A DNA stretch of 40,556 bases. Source: a virus. The translations under genes and the position numbers were made by a program. Shown piece after piece: positions 28,073 to 36,340 of the stretch (positions are counted from its first letter, which is position 1; each line of letters begins with the position of its first letter). The stretch lies in IMG/VR virus record IMGVR_UViG_3300042904_000068, positions 1 through 40,556 of that record; one strand, 5' to 3'. Under the pieces are notes generated by a model that was not told the origin of the DNA, made no database searches, and was given only the letters and a program-made list of their open reading frames with translations.

Positions 28073-28130
28073 GAGCCCACGAAGGACGGCAATCCGACGC
28101 GGGCTCTAACCACTCAGACCGGGAAGGGTC
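28073..28130 (+). promoter_or_regulatory. Structured leader of the HNH gene that can hide its ribosome-binding site
   Basis: GAGCCC (28073-28078) pairs with GGGCTC (28101-28106), enclosing a small GGA/TCC hairpin (28084-28095). A second hairpin GACC (28117-28120)/GGTC (28127-28130) contains the AAGGG that should serve as Shine-Dalgarno for the ATG at 28134. The arrangement suggests a regulated 5' leader that keeps translation low from readthrough transcripts. I recall similar leaders before phage HNH genes but cannot name an RNA family. Confidence 0.55.
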
Positions 28131-28133
28131 CTC

Positions 28134-28742
28134 ATGGCTGAAAGCGATTCTACGGGCGCGACGCACAAGCGATGCACCCGATGCGGCGACACGAAGCTGC
28201 TGGTGGAGTTCGGAAAGTTCAAGCGCGGACAGTTTGGCCTACGCCCCACATGCAAGGTGTGTCGGCAAGCGGAGTGCGCGGCCTGGCGCGCGGCGAACCC
28301 CGACTACCGGGCGCGCTACTACGAGAAGAACAAGACCCGAGAGAGTGCAGTCGAGCGCGCGCATACGGCGCTGGGGCTTAGGAAGCCACGTAGGGGCAAA
28401 GAGGAACAGCAAGCCTACTACCAAGCGAACAAGGAGCGATTGCAGCAAGCGTCCTTGAAGTGGGCCAGAAAGCACGCAGGGAAGGCGGCTGCGCGTACCA
28501 GAATGCGTCAATGCCGGATGCGGCAAGCGACCCCGGCGTGGGCAAACAGTGAGGCGATACGTCATTTCTATGTGCTGGCGCAGGAATTGACGACGACCAC
28601 TGGCATCAAGCACCACGTCGATCACATAGTCCCCTTGGCGGGCGAGTCAGTCTGTGGCTTGCACGTCGAATGGAATCTTCAGGTTCTATCGTTCGACCAG
28701 AACATCAGGAAAAGCAACCGCCACTGGCCAGATATGCCGTGA
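28134..28742 (+). CDS. Free-standing HNH (homing-type) endonuclease between tail genes
   Basis: The 202-aa protein has an N-terminal zinc finger (Cys14-x-x-Cys17 and Cys40-x-x-Cys43), a long basic helical middle with a repeated YY/NKxR pattern (ARYYEKNKTR and AYYQANKERLQ), and a C-terminal HNH motif (HHVDHIVPLAG with His164, then EWNLQVLSFDQNIRKSNR with Asn181 and Asn190). It interrupts the usual order tail terminator to major tail protein, and has its own leader and terminator. Its codon use is visibly less GC-rich than its neighbours. These are signs of an inserted mobile gene. Confidence 0.9.
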   Translation: MAESDSTGATHKRCTRCGDTKLLVEFGKFKRGQFGLRPTCKVCRQAECAAWRAANPDYRARYYEKNKTRESAVERAHTALGLRKPRRGKEEQQAYYQANKERLQQASLKWARKHAGKAAARTRMRQCRMRQATPAWANSEAIRHFYVLAQELTTTTGIKHHVDHIVPLAGESVCGLHVEWNLQVLSFDQNIRKSNRHWPDMP

Positions 28743-28761
28743 GCGCGAACTGAGTAAGCGA

Positions 28762-28785
28762 ACCGCCCAGAGAGGCGGTTTTTTT
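28762..28785 (+). terminator. Terminator after the HNH gene
   Basis: ACCGCC (28762-28767) pairs with GGCGGT (28774-28779) around CAGAGA, followed by seven T. This is one of the strongest intrinsic terminators in the window, yet it lies within the late operon just upstream of the major tail gene. Antitermination of the late transcript would be needed to pass it. Confidence 0.9.
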
Positions 28786-28822
28786 ACGCCCCCGAAAACT
28801 CGACTCTCGAAAGGAAAACGTC

Positions 28823-29299
28823 ATGTCAGGATTGAAGACGCAGGGCACGCACCTGTATTTCGTGGACCGCTCCGGCGCGGCCGCGCTGGTCAAGATGGTC
28901 TGCCCCACGGGCATCAGCGGCGTGACCGACGGCAACCGCGACCAGATCGAGGACACCTGCCTGGACAACGAAGACGAGCGCACCTACATCGCCGGCCTGT
29001 CCAGCCCGGCCACGGTGACCGTGCCGTTCGTGCTGAACCCGCAGGAAGCCTCGCACCAGCTGCTGTTCGACCTGAAGGACACGGGCGAAATGGTCGACTG
29101 GATCGTCCTCCTGAGCGACGGCACTGCGGCGCCGACCCTGACGGCGGAGGAGATCGTGCCGCCGACGACCCGCTCCAGCTTCACGTTCGAAGGGTTCGTG
29201 ACCGGCGTTTCGCTGGACATCGCCACGAACGAGGTGGTCCGCGGCACGCTGACCATCCAGCGTTCCGGCGCCGTCACCACGACCTGGAAGACGCCCTGA
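28823..29299 (+). CDS. Major tail protein
   Basis: ATG 28823 follows GAAAGGA. The 158-aa protein has the tail-tube pattern of lambda gpV/HK97 gp19-type proteins: LKTQGTHLYFVDRSGAAALV, CPTGISGVTDGNRDQIEDTC, and the C-terminal FTFEGFVTGVSLDIATNEVV followed by RGTLTIQRSGAVTTTW. It polymerises around the tape measure to form the non-contractile tube. Its stop overlaps the next start. Confidence 0.9.
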   Translation: MSGLKTQGTHLYFVDRSGAAALVKMVCPTGISGVTDGNRDQIEDTCLDNEDERTYIAGLSSPATVTVPFVLNPQEASHQLLFDLKDTGEMVDWIVLLSDGTAAPTLTAEEIVPPTTRSSFTFEGFVTGVSLDIATNEVVRGTLTIQRSGAVTTTWKTP

Positions 29300-29682
29300 T
29301 GCTGAGTGACAGCCTGTTCGTCACCGACCACCTGCATGAGCGGGCGGTCGAACTCGCGGACGGTAGCAAGCACGTGCTGCACTTCCGCGAGGTGTCTTCT
29401 GCGGTCATGCGCCGTTACCAAATGGCCGAGAACAGCGCCAACGAAGACGTGCGCGTGTCCAGCATGGCGGTGCTGATCGCCTCCAGCGTGGTGAATCCCG
29501 ACGGGAGGCCCGCGATGGACGTGGAGCGCGCCCAGAAGCTGAAGCCGCAGGTCACGAATGCGCTGATGCGCGAGATCCTGGACCTGAACAGCATCGGGGC
29601 GGCGGAAAAAAAAGCCTCGCCGCCCGCGACGAGCGATGGTTCTGGCACGTCCTCGCCCTCGCCCTCGGCGGCAAATCCGTAA
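29299..29682 (+). CDS. Tail assembly chaperone, short form (G-like)
   Basis: ATG 29299 overlaps the previous stop (ATG within CTGATG). Zero-frame translation gives 127 aa: a chaperone domain (FVTDHLHERAVELADGSKHV, LHFREVSSAVMRRYQMAENS) and, past the slippery site, a low-complexity Ser/Pro tail (ASPPATSDGSGTSSPSPSA). Lambda G/GT-type chaperones bind the tape measure and recruit tail-tube subunits. The low-complexity end is what is seen when the ribosome does not shift. Confidence 0.88.
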   Translation: MLSDSLFVTDHLHERAVELADGSKHVLHFREVSSAVMRRYQMAENSANEDVRVSSMAVLIASSVVNPDGRPAMDVERAQKLKPQVTNALMREILDLNSIGAAEKKASPPATSDGSGTSSPSPSAANP

Positions 29683-29924
29683 CGGAGTGGCAGGCCAGCA
29701 TGCCGCTGGCCGAATTCCACGCCTGGATCGAGTTCTACAAGCTCTATCCGTTCGATGATTACCACCGCCACCACCGGCCCGCTGCGCTCGTTGCCCAGGC
29801 GATGAGCGGCGGCGACATCCAGCCGCGCCTTGACTGGCTGCAGCCGGATCGGTCGGCGGACGAACTGACGGACGCTGACGCGGCGACGATGCGCGCGTTC
29901 GGCTTCACACGGAAGGCTGGCTGA
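29299..29924 (+). CDS. Tail assembly chaperone, -1 frameshifted long form (GT-like)
   Basis: A -1 slip at A-AAA-AAA (29607-29613) joins the first 105 codons to an open -1 frame that runs to the stop at 29922-29924, giving 208 aa. The -1 frame reads SLAARDERWFWHVLALALGG, then KSVTEWQASMPLAEFHAWIE and FYKLYPFDDYHRHH, the recognisable T domain of GT proteins, continuous from the slip. It has no good start of its own (an internal ATG at 29700 would truncate the domain). The pair lies immediately before the tape measure gene, as in lambda and nearly all siphophages. The coordinates span both frames. Confidence 0.9.
29607..29613 (+). promoter_or_regulatory. Programmed -1 ribosomal frameshift site
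   Basis: The zero frame reads GAA AAA AAA GCC across a run of eight A (29606-29613). The heptamer A-AAA-AAA fits X-XXY-YYZ, allowing both tRNAs to re-pair one base back. A homopolymer this long is rare in such GC-rich DNA and sits where the conserved GT extension begins. Confidence 0.88.
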
Positions 29925-29925
29925 C

Positions 29926-32049
29926 ATGGCTGCTGGTGAGATCGTCGTCTCGCTGCTCGCGAAGACCGGCTCCTTCGACACCGACATCGCACGCTCCACG
30001 AAGGCTGCCGAGCGTCACATGAAAGAGATGAAGGAAACGGCAGCACAGTGGGGCGTCGCCGTGGGCGCTGCGTTCACCGCGGCCGCCGCCGCCGGCACGG
30101 TGATGGCGAAGCAGATCATCGACGGGATGGATGCTCTGAACGACGTGGCCGATGCCACGGGCGCCTCGATCGAGAACATCAGCGCGCTGGAGGACGTTGC
30201 TGTCCGCACCGGCAGCTCGATGGAGGCGGTGTCCGCCGCCTTGGTGAAGTTCAACGGAGCCCTCAAGGAAGCAGACGGCAAAAACGGCGCGTCGATGGCG
30301 CTGAAGGCGATCGGCCTAGAAGCCGACGCGCTGCGGAGCCTCGACCCTGCGGAGGCGCTGCGCCTGACCGCGGTCGCCCTGTCGAAGTTCGCCGACGACG
30401 GCAACAAGGCGCGGCTGGTGCAGGAGCTGTTCGGGAAATCAGTCGCTGAGGTCGGGCCGCTGCTGAAGGATTTGGCAGAGAAGGGCGAACTGGTCGCCAC
30501 CGTCACCACGGAGCAGGCGAAGCAGGCCGAGGCGTTCAACCAGCAGCTCGCCGGGATGAAGAAGAACGTCACGGACCTCGGCCGCTCGATTGCAGGCGAC
30601 CTTCTGCCGCGACTGAACGAATGGGCAACGGTGATCCGCGAGGGCGGGCTGATGACGTGGCTCGGGCTGGGCGGCAACCAGACCGGCAACCCCGGCAAGG
30701 CGCTGGACGAGATCTCCGGGAAGCTCGGGAACCTGCGGAAGATGCGCGACGACCTGGACCCCTCGAAGGGTATGGCGCAGAAGTGGGACGAGCGGCTGGG
30801 GGCGATGACGGGCGGCCTGATCGGCGGCGACTTGGCCGTCGTGAACTCCCAGATCAAGCGGCTGGAGGCGGAGCAGAAGGTGCTGCAGGCGCTGCAGTCG
30901 TCCCGCGCACTGGAGGGGCTGGGCGATACGAGCGATGCGCTCTCCCGGCGCGGCGCGGCGCGTCCGTCCGTAGGGGTGCTCCCCACGAAGGGGACGAAAG
31001 GACCGAAGGGGCCGGACCCCGACGCTGACTTCAAGAGCTACCTGAACAACCTCCAGCAGCAGATCCAGAAGGTCGGCGAAATGACCGTCTCGGAGAAGCT
31101 GTTGGACGACATCAAGCGCAAGTCGCTGAGCGTCACTCCCGCGCAGCAGAAGCAGCTCGCCGACCTCGCGGGGCAGATCGACCGCTCGAAGGCGTCGAAC
31201 GAGCTGTACGCGGACAGCTTCGAAGCGATCTCCGCGGCAGCGCGCAAGGCGAAGGAGACCGAGGACGAGTACAAGCGCACGCTCGCCGGCCTCCTGGACG
31301 GCGGGCCGGCGGCGAAGCTGGAGAAGCAGCGCAAGGACATGCAGATGCTGGCCGACGAGTTCCAGAAGGGGAACATCAACGCCGACCAGTTCAACGACGC
31401 GGCCACCGGCGCACTGAACCTCACCGCCGAGAAGGCGACCCAGGCGAAGACGATGACCGAAGAACTCGGCCTGACCTTCGCCAGCGCCTTCGAGCAGGCG
31501 GTGATCGGCGGCGGCAGCGTGAAGGACGTGTTCAAGGGCCTGCTTCAGGACATCGCCCAGGTCATCCTGCGCATGCAGGTCATCGAGCCGCTGATGAAGC
31601 AGCTCAAGGACTCCATGACGGACGACGGGGGCGGCGGTGGTGCGGGCGGGTGGTTCAAGACCATCGCCAGTGCGGTGCTGGGCAGCTTCGGAGGCGGCGG
31701 TGGGGTGACGCCGCCGAACCCGGACTTCGGTGGCTTCCGTGCAGCGGGCGGCCCAGTTGCGGCCGGCGTCCCCTACATGGTTGGCGAGCGCGGCCCCGAG
31801 CTGTTCACCCCGCGCACTGCCGGCGCCATCGTCCCGAACCACGCCATCGGCAGCGGCAAGGACAACATCACCATCGTCAACCAGACGACCGGCCGCATCG
31901 ACCGCGTGCAGGAGCAGCGATACGGCCCCGGCGAGCGCGCTCTGATCATCCAGGAGGCCGTTGAGGCCGCCTGGGCGCAGCCGAACGACCCGAACAGCCG
32001 GGCGAGCCGCACGCTGGCGCGCAACTTCAACGTCAGGCGGAACCGCTGA
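29926..32049 (+). CDS. Tail length tape measure protein
   Basis: The 707-aa protein is largely helical: N-terminal SLLAKTGSFDTDIARSTKAA and ERHMKEMKETAAQWGV, then the tape-measure hydrophobic region (AVGAAFTAAAAAGTVMA) and LNDVADATGASIENISALED. It ends with the typical Gly-rich block (PYMVGERGPELFTPRTAGAI, then VPNHAIGSG). At about 1.5 angstrom per residue the tail would be near 105 nm. It lies just after the frameshifted chaperone pair. Confidence 0.93.
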   Translation: MAAGEIVVSLLAKTGSFDTDIARSTKAAERHMKEMKETAAQWGVAVGAAFTAAAAAGTVMAKQIIDGMDALNDVADATGASIENISALEDVAVRTGSSMEAVSAALVKFNGALKEADGKNGASMALKAIGLEADALRSLDPAEALRLTAVALSKFADDGNKARLVQELFGKSVAEVGPLLKDLAEKGELVATVTTEQAKQAEAFNQQLAGMKKNVTDLGRSIAGDLLPRLNEWATVIREGGLMTWLGLGGNQTGNPGKALDEISGKLGNLRKMRDDLDPSKGMAQKWDERLGAMTGGLIGGDLAVVNSQIKRLEAEQKVLQALQSSRALEGLGDTSDALSRRGAARPSVGVLPTKGTKGPKGPDPDADFKSYLNNLQQQIQKVGEMTVSEKLLDDIKRKSLSVTPAQQKQLADLAGQIDRSKASNELYADSFEAISAAARKAKETEDEYKRTLAGLLDGGPAAKLEKQRKDMQMLADEFQKGNINADQFNDAATGALNLTAEKATQAKTMTEELGLTFASAFEQAVIGGGSVKDVFKGLLQDIAQVILRMQVIEPLMKQLKDSMTDDGGGGGAGGWFKTIASAVLGSFGGGGGVTPPNPDFGGFRAAGGPVAAGVPYMVGERGPELFTPRTAGAIVPNHAIGSGKDNITIVNQTTGRIDRVQEQRYGPGERALIIQEAVEAAWAQPNDPNSRASRTLARNFNVRRNR

Positions 32050-32531
32050 TGGCCACCATCCCCAGCGGCTTCAAGCCGATCATCCGCGACTACAGCATCG
32101 GCCCGCCTGGGGGTGTGCAGCGCACGGAAGTCGCCGGCGGCATGTCGCGCTACGCCTTGCAGTGGGATCGCGGCGTCCAGCAGTTCCAAGTGAGCATGGT
32201 CCTGCCGCCGGAGAAGTTCGCCGTGTGGACGGCGTTCTTCCACCACGTCATCAAGAAGGGTGCGATCTCGTTCGACATGCCGCTGGACAGCGGCTTCGGG
32301 CTGCAGACGCACTCCTGCAACATCGTGCCGGGCACCTATTCGGCGGCGCGGACCGGCGGGCAGATCACCACCATCAGCTTCATGGTGGAGGCCGAGAGCA
32401 AGGTCTACGACATGACCGCGGCCGAGGCCGTGACGCTGATCGACCTCTGGAACGAGTACGAGGGCAGCACTGACGACCTGCTCGCGCGCATCGCGCAGTT
32501 CGCCAACGTCGACACCCTGGTGCTGGCATGA
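32049..32531 (+). CDS. Minor tail protein (lambda gpM-position)
   Basis: ATG 32049 overlaps the tape-measure stop. The 160-aa protein is beta-rich (FKPIIRDYSIGPPGGVQRTE, VQQFQVSMVLPPEKFAVWTA, then KGAISFDMPLDSGFGLQTHS). It occupies the place of lambda M/distal tail proteins, and the motif of forcing an even response at the tail end (FFHHVIKKGAISFDMPL) is common among such proteins. It probably forms part of the tail-tip baseplate. Confidence 0.75.
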   Translation: MATIPSGFKPIIRDYSIGPPGGVQRTEVAGGMSRYALQWDRGVQQFQVSMVLPPEKFAVWTAFFHHVIKKGAISFDMPLDSGFGLQTHSCNIVPGTYSAARTGGQITTISFMVEAESKVYDMTAAEAVTLIDLWNEYEGSTDDLLARIAQFANVDTLVLA

Positions 32532-33034
32532 GCCTGGACATCGAGCAGCGGCTGCGGGTGTTCCTCGCCAGCGCGCCGCAGACCATCTACCCGGTGCAGA
32601 CGCTGGAGATCAGCCACTCGGCGATGTCGAAGACCTACTACCTCTGGCGGGAGCCGTTCACCGGCGAGATCACGACCGAGGACGGCGTGCGGACGGTGGA
32701 GCCGGTGAACCTGGAGATCGCCCTGGCCGGCACCGAGGGGCACCTCGATCAGAACTTCGAGATCCGCGTCGACACGACTGACATCGAAGACGAGTTCCGC
32801 GAGCAGATGGACCGCATTCCGCTGAACACGCTGGAGAAGATCCGATGCGTCTACCGGGAGTACCTGAGCGACGACCTGACGGACGTAGTGGCGCGGGCGG
32901 TGCTGGAGATCGAGTCGATCAGCTACCAGGTCGGGGCGGCGGCCATTCAGGCGGTGTCGCCCCGGTACAACCTCCTGGCCACGGGGGAGAAATACACCCC
33001 CCGGGACGTGCCCATGTTGAGAGGTTTCCTTTGA
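32528..33034 (+). CDS. DUF1833-like minor tail protein (lambda gpL-position)
   Basis: ATG 32528 overlaps the previous stop. The 168-aa sequence matches the DUF1833 pattern: EQRLRVFLASAPQTIYPVQT, LEISHSAMSKTYYLWREPFT, DQNFEIRVDTTDIEDEFREQ and VCYREY-like RCVYREYLSDD. In this gene order it is the equivalent of lambda gpL. It overlaps the next gene by 4 bp. Confidence 0.82.
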   Translation: MSLDIEQRLRVFLASAPQTIYPVQTLEISHSAMSKTYYLWREPFTGEITTEDGVRTVEPVNLEIALAGTEGHLDQNFEIRVDTTDIEDEFREQMDRIPLNTLEKIRCVYREYLSDDLTDVVARAVLEIESISYQVGAAAIQAVSPRYNLLATGEKYTPRDVPMLRGFL

Positions 33035-33411
33035 ACGTCGCGGCATATCAGGCGAAGGTCTACCCCTCGCCGCCTTGCTGGGAGCTGGTGGCGGACGTGC
33101 TGGTGTCGGAGCGCGGCGTCACCGCGACGGCCTACAAGACGATCAGCGGCTCTGTGCGAAGCATCGCCAGCGCGTTCCGCCTGCAGCTGCACAAGAGCGC
33201 CCACGGCTTCGAGCAGATCGGGGAGCCGGTCGACTTCGCGGTCGTGCTCATGGGCCGCACGCCGCGGCTGGGGATTCACCACTGCGGCATCTTCTACGAC
33301 GGCAAGGTGCTGCACGCGACGGATGGCGGCACGTTCTACCAGCCGCTGGTGCAGCTGCAGGCGGAGTACCAGGTGATCGAGTTCTGGGCAAAGGCCGAGG
33401 TCGAGGCGTGA
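33031..33411 (+). CDS. NlpC/P60-type tail peptidase (lambda gpK-like)
   Basis: TTG 33031 overlaps the previous stop (TTGA) with AGAGG upstream; no ATG or GTG fits, so a TTG start is likely. The 126-aa protein shows the NlpC/P60 catalytic Cys early (SPPCWELVADVL, Cys16) and the His in GIHHCGIFYDGK. Tail-tip NlpC/P60 proteins cut peptidoglycan cross-links during DNA entry. It lies between the L- and J-like genes. Confidence 0.82.
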   Translation: MNVAAYQAKVYPSPPCWELVADVLVSERGVTATAYKTISGSVRSIASAFRLQLHKSAHGFEQIGEPVDFAVVLMGRTPRLGIHHCGIFYDGKVLHATDGGTFYQPLVQLQAEYQVIEFWAKAEVEA

Positions 33412-36278
33412 TCATCCACCTGCACCAGCACCCATTTTCGGCAGAGCCGCCGCAGGTGTTCGAAGCCGACAGCCTGGCGCTGTGGCTGCTCGACCGATAC
33501 GGCGAGACGCCGAAGGTGACGCTTCAGGTGTTCCAGGGCGAGCCGTCGGCGGAGACGGACATCACCGGCGACGTTCGGGCCATTCTGCAGGGAGAAGCGC
33601 CGCTGTACGTGGTGCTGGAGAGCCCCGGCGACCCGATCAGCATCCTGATCAACATCGCGATCGCGGTGGCGCTGCAGGCGGTCTCGACGCTCCTGTTCGG
33701 CGGCAAGGACAAGCCGATCGACAAGGCGAACCGGACGCAGGAGAGCCCGAACAACCAGCTATCCGACCGCGAGAACCGCGTGCGGGTCATGGAGCGAGTG
33801 GAGGACATCTACGGCACGGTGCGGTCGATCCCAAGCCTGCTGATGCCGACCTATGCCAAGTACATCAACCACCAGAAGGTGGAGTACGGTTACTACTGCA
33901 TCGGCCGCGGCTACTACGACGTCGAGGACCTGCGCGACGGCGATTCGCTGCTGTCGGAGGTGAGCGGCGCCAGCGCGGCGGTGTATCAGCCCTTCAACTC
34001 GCCGAACCTGGGCGCGCCGCAGATCCAGATCGGCGACCCGATCATCGACGGCATCCTGAGCGTGCGGCGCAGCGGCTCGGTTGATGGCGTCACGCTGAAG
34101 GCGGCGAACCAGATCGAGCTGCAGCCGGGGGCGCCGTTCTACTTCTACGCCGGCGGCGGCCAGGGCGTGACCGACGTGATCGGCTCGCATGTGCAGGACT
34201 TGATCTACCAGGGCGAGGGGCAGCGCCGGCCGAACTTCGCGTCGATCGCGGAGGCGGGGCAGACGATCACCATCAGCATGGCGAACGTCTACCGCGAGCT
34301 GCTGGCCGAGGGCGGCATCGTCATCACGGTGGATGCCGCGTCGAAGACGTACACGGCCTCCGGCTCCGGTTCGGCGGGATTCTTTAATGCCGTGGTGGAT
34401 GGCGTCACGATGCTGATCGTCACCGCCGGGAACCCAGCCAACGGTGGCACGTTCACCATCGTCAGCCACACCGGAACTACGCTGACGGTGGCCGAGGCCG
34501 TGGTGAACGAAGGGCCGATCGCTGGCTTCGCCTTTCAAGCACAACTGAACTACAGCGGGACGCGCACGATCGCGAGCGTCGAGAGCGGCCTGGTCCGGCT
34601 GACCGGGCCGGCGCAGTGGAATCCGCAGGTCTACCCGCTCGCGCAGACGTTCGACGCGGACGTGCCGCCCGTGGCGCACGACACCGGCCTGGCGGCCACC
34701 ATCACGATCGACAACGGCCTTTCGCACTGGACGGACTGGTACACGCTGCCGGACACCGACCGCACGGAGGTGTGGGCGAATACGGTGGCGCGCGGCGGAC
34801 TCTACAAGGACGACGGGTCTAAGCAGTCGGTCACGGTCGACTACGAGATCGAGATTGAGCAGCTGGATGGAAGCCTCGCGCCGCTTGGCGTCGTGGAAAC
34901 CGTCACCGGCAGCCTGAACGGCGCGGAGAGCAAGGAACGGGCGGAAACGCTGGAGCAGATCACCGCGTGGGTGGGGCCGGCCCGTGTGCGCGCGCGCCGC
35001 ACCACGCCGTTCGACTACGACTTCAAGGGCAGCGTGGTGGACGAGATCCAGCTGGTGGACCTTTACAGCGTCTCGCCGGTGACGAAGGACCACTTCGGCA
35101 ACAAGACGACGGTCCACACGATCACGAAGGCGAACACCGATGCGACGACCCTGCGCCGGCGCGAGCTGAACTGCCTGGTGTCGCGCAAGCTGCCGATCTA
35201 CGACGGCACGACCTTCTCCGGCACGTTCAACGCCGAGGGCTACCACGACAGCGGCACCATCAGCGCAACCAGCAAGATCGTGGACATCATCGCGGCGGTG
35301 TCTGCCGACCCCAAGATCGGCAACCGCGTGCTGGCCGACGATGTCGACATGGCGCAGATCTGGGTCACGCAGCAGGCACTGGACGCCTGGCACGCCGAGG
35401 TGGGCCAGTTCAACCACACGTTCGACTCCGACGAGATCAGCTTCGAGGAGACGGTGAACGCGATCGCCAACGCGGCGTTCTGCGTGGCCTACCGGCAGAA
35501 CGGGAAGATCAGGCTGGCGCTGGACCGGCCGCAGTCGACCAGCGTGGCGCTGTTCACGCACCGCAACAAGAAGCCGAACGCCGAGACGATCACGCGCAAG
35601 TTCGCGAGCGAATCGGAATACGACGGCGTGGAGCTGGTCTACAACGACCCCGACACGGAGGACCAGGAGACGATCCGCCTCCCGCTGGACGGCAGCTACA
35701 CGAAGCTGAAGAAGGTCGAGATCACCGGCATCCGAAGCTACGAGCAGGCGTGGTTCCGGGCCAACCGGGAATACAACCGCCTGCTCTCTCAGCGCGTGAC
35801 GATCGAGACGGAGACGACCACCGACGCCCGATCCCTCCTGCCGAACTCCCGGATCGACATCGTCGACAACACCAGGTTCAAGAGCTGGGACGGTGAGGTG
35901 GTCGCGCAGAGCGGCCTAACGCTGACCCTGAGCCGCGACGTGGAGTTTCTGCCCGGCGAGCCGCACAGCATCGTCCTTATGAAGCGCGACGGCTCCCTCC
36001 AGAGCATCGCCTGCACCGCCGGCGCGAATCCTAACCAAGTGGTGCTGAGCGGCGCCCCCGCGGAGGCAATCGTTACCACACCGGCGCCCGACGACGGCGT
36101 GCGGACCATCTTCAGCTTCGCCGCCGACGTGGCGCGGCCCGCGCAGGCGTGGCTGGTGCAGGAGATCGGCTCCAGCGACGGCCAATACGTGCGCATTCGG
36201 GCGGTGAACTACAGCGATGACTACTACGCGGCGGACGACGAGGCGGTACCAGCGAAAGCCAGCGTGATCAACGACTGA
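33408..36278 (+). CDS. J: Host-specificity tip protein (lambda J-like)
   Basis: GTG 33408 overlaps the previous stop (GTGA). The 956-aa protein starts with an I/J-like N-terminus including a hydrophobic segment (PISILINIAIAVALQAVSTL), followed by ENRVRVMERVEDIYGTVRSI and PTYAKYINHQKVEYGYYCIG, typical of J proteins. A long middle domain is beta-rich, and DVDMAQIWVTQQALDAWHAE with the later SFEETVNAIANAAFCVAYRQ matches the J hub. It forms the central tail tip that contacts the receptor. The C-terminal part lacks the long variable fibre-like tail of lambda J, and a separate fibre gene follows after a terminator. Confidence 0.92.
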   Translation: MIIHLHQHPFSAEPPQVFEADSLALWLLDRYGETPKVTLQVFQGEPSAETDITGDVRAILQGEAPLYVVLESPGDPISILINIAIAVALQAVSTLLFGGKDKPIDKANRTQESPNNQLSDRENRVRVMERVEDIYGTVRSIPSLLMPTYAKYINHQKVEYGYYCIGRGYYDVEDLRDGDSLLSEVSGASAAVYQPFNSPNLGAPQIQIGDPIIDGILSVRRSGSVDGVTLKAANQIELQPGAPFYFYAGGGQGVTDVIGSHVQDLIYQGEGQRRPNFASIAEAGQTITISMANVYRELLAEGGIVITVDAASKTYTASGSGSAGFFNAVVDGVTMLIVTAGNPANGGTFTIVSHTGTTLTVAEAVVNEGPIAGFAFQAQLNYSGTRTIASVESGLVRLTGPAQWNPQVYPLAQTFDADVPPVAHDTGLAATITIDNGLSHWTDWYTLPDTDRTEVWANTVARGGLYKDDGSKQSVTVDYEIEIEQLDGSLAPLGVVETVTGSLNGAESKERAETLEQITAWVGPARVRARRTTPFDYDFKGSVVDEIQLVDLYSVSPVTKDHFGNKTTVHTITKANTDATTLRRRELNCLVSRKLPIYDGTTFSGTFNAEGYHDSGTISATSKIVDIIAAVSADPKIGNRVLADDVDMAQIWVTQQALDAWHAEVGQFNHTFDSDEISFEETVNAIANAAFCVAYRQNGKIRLALDRPQSTSVALFTHRNKKPNAETITRKFASESEYDGVELVYNDPDTEDQETIRLPLDGSYTKLKKVEITGIRSYEQAWFRANREYNRLLSQRVTIETETTTDARSLLPNSRIDIVDNTRFKSWDGEVVAQSGLTLTLSRDVEFLPGEPHSIVLMKRDGSLQSIACTAGANPNQVVLSGAPAEAIVTTPAPDDGVRTIFSFAADVARPAQAWLVQEIGSSDGQYVRIRAVNYSDDYYAADDEAVPAKASVIND

Positions 36279-36303
36279 CGCGACACGAACGAACCACAAC
36301 GAG

Positions 36304-36323
36304 AGCGCCTGCGGGCGCTTTTT
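36304..36323 (+). terminator. Terminator between tail-tip and fibre genes
   Basis: AGCGCC (36304-36309) pairs with GGCGCT (36314-36319) around TGCG and is followed by TTTTT. It separates the morphogenesis genes from the fibre/lysis genes, which must be reached by readthrough or antitermination. Confidence 0.85.
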
Positions 36324-36340
36324 GCATTTAAGGACCCGAC

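Noticed and set aside
29700-29924. Separate 74-aa gene after the tail chaperone
   Set aside because: It is the C-terminal part of the -1 frameshift product; the open frame and conserved sequence begin upstream at the slippery site.
33759-35561. 600-codon minus-strand frame inside the J-like gene
   Set aside because: Antisense shadow of a well-identified tail-tip gene; composition is Arg/Val/Ala/His-rich with no recognisable motif.
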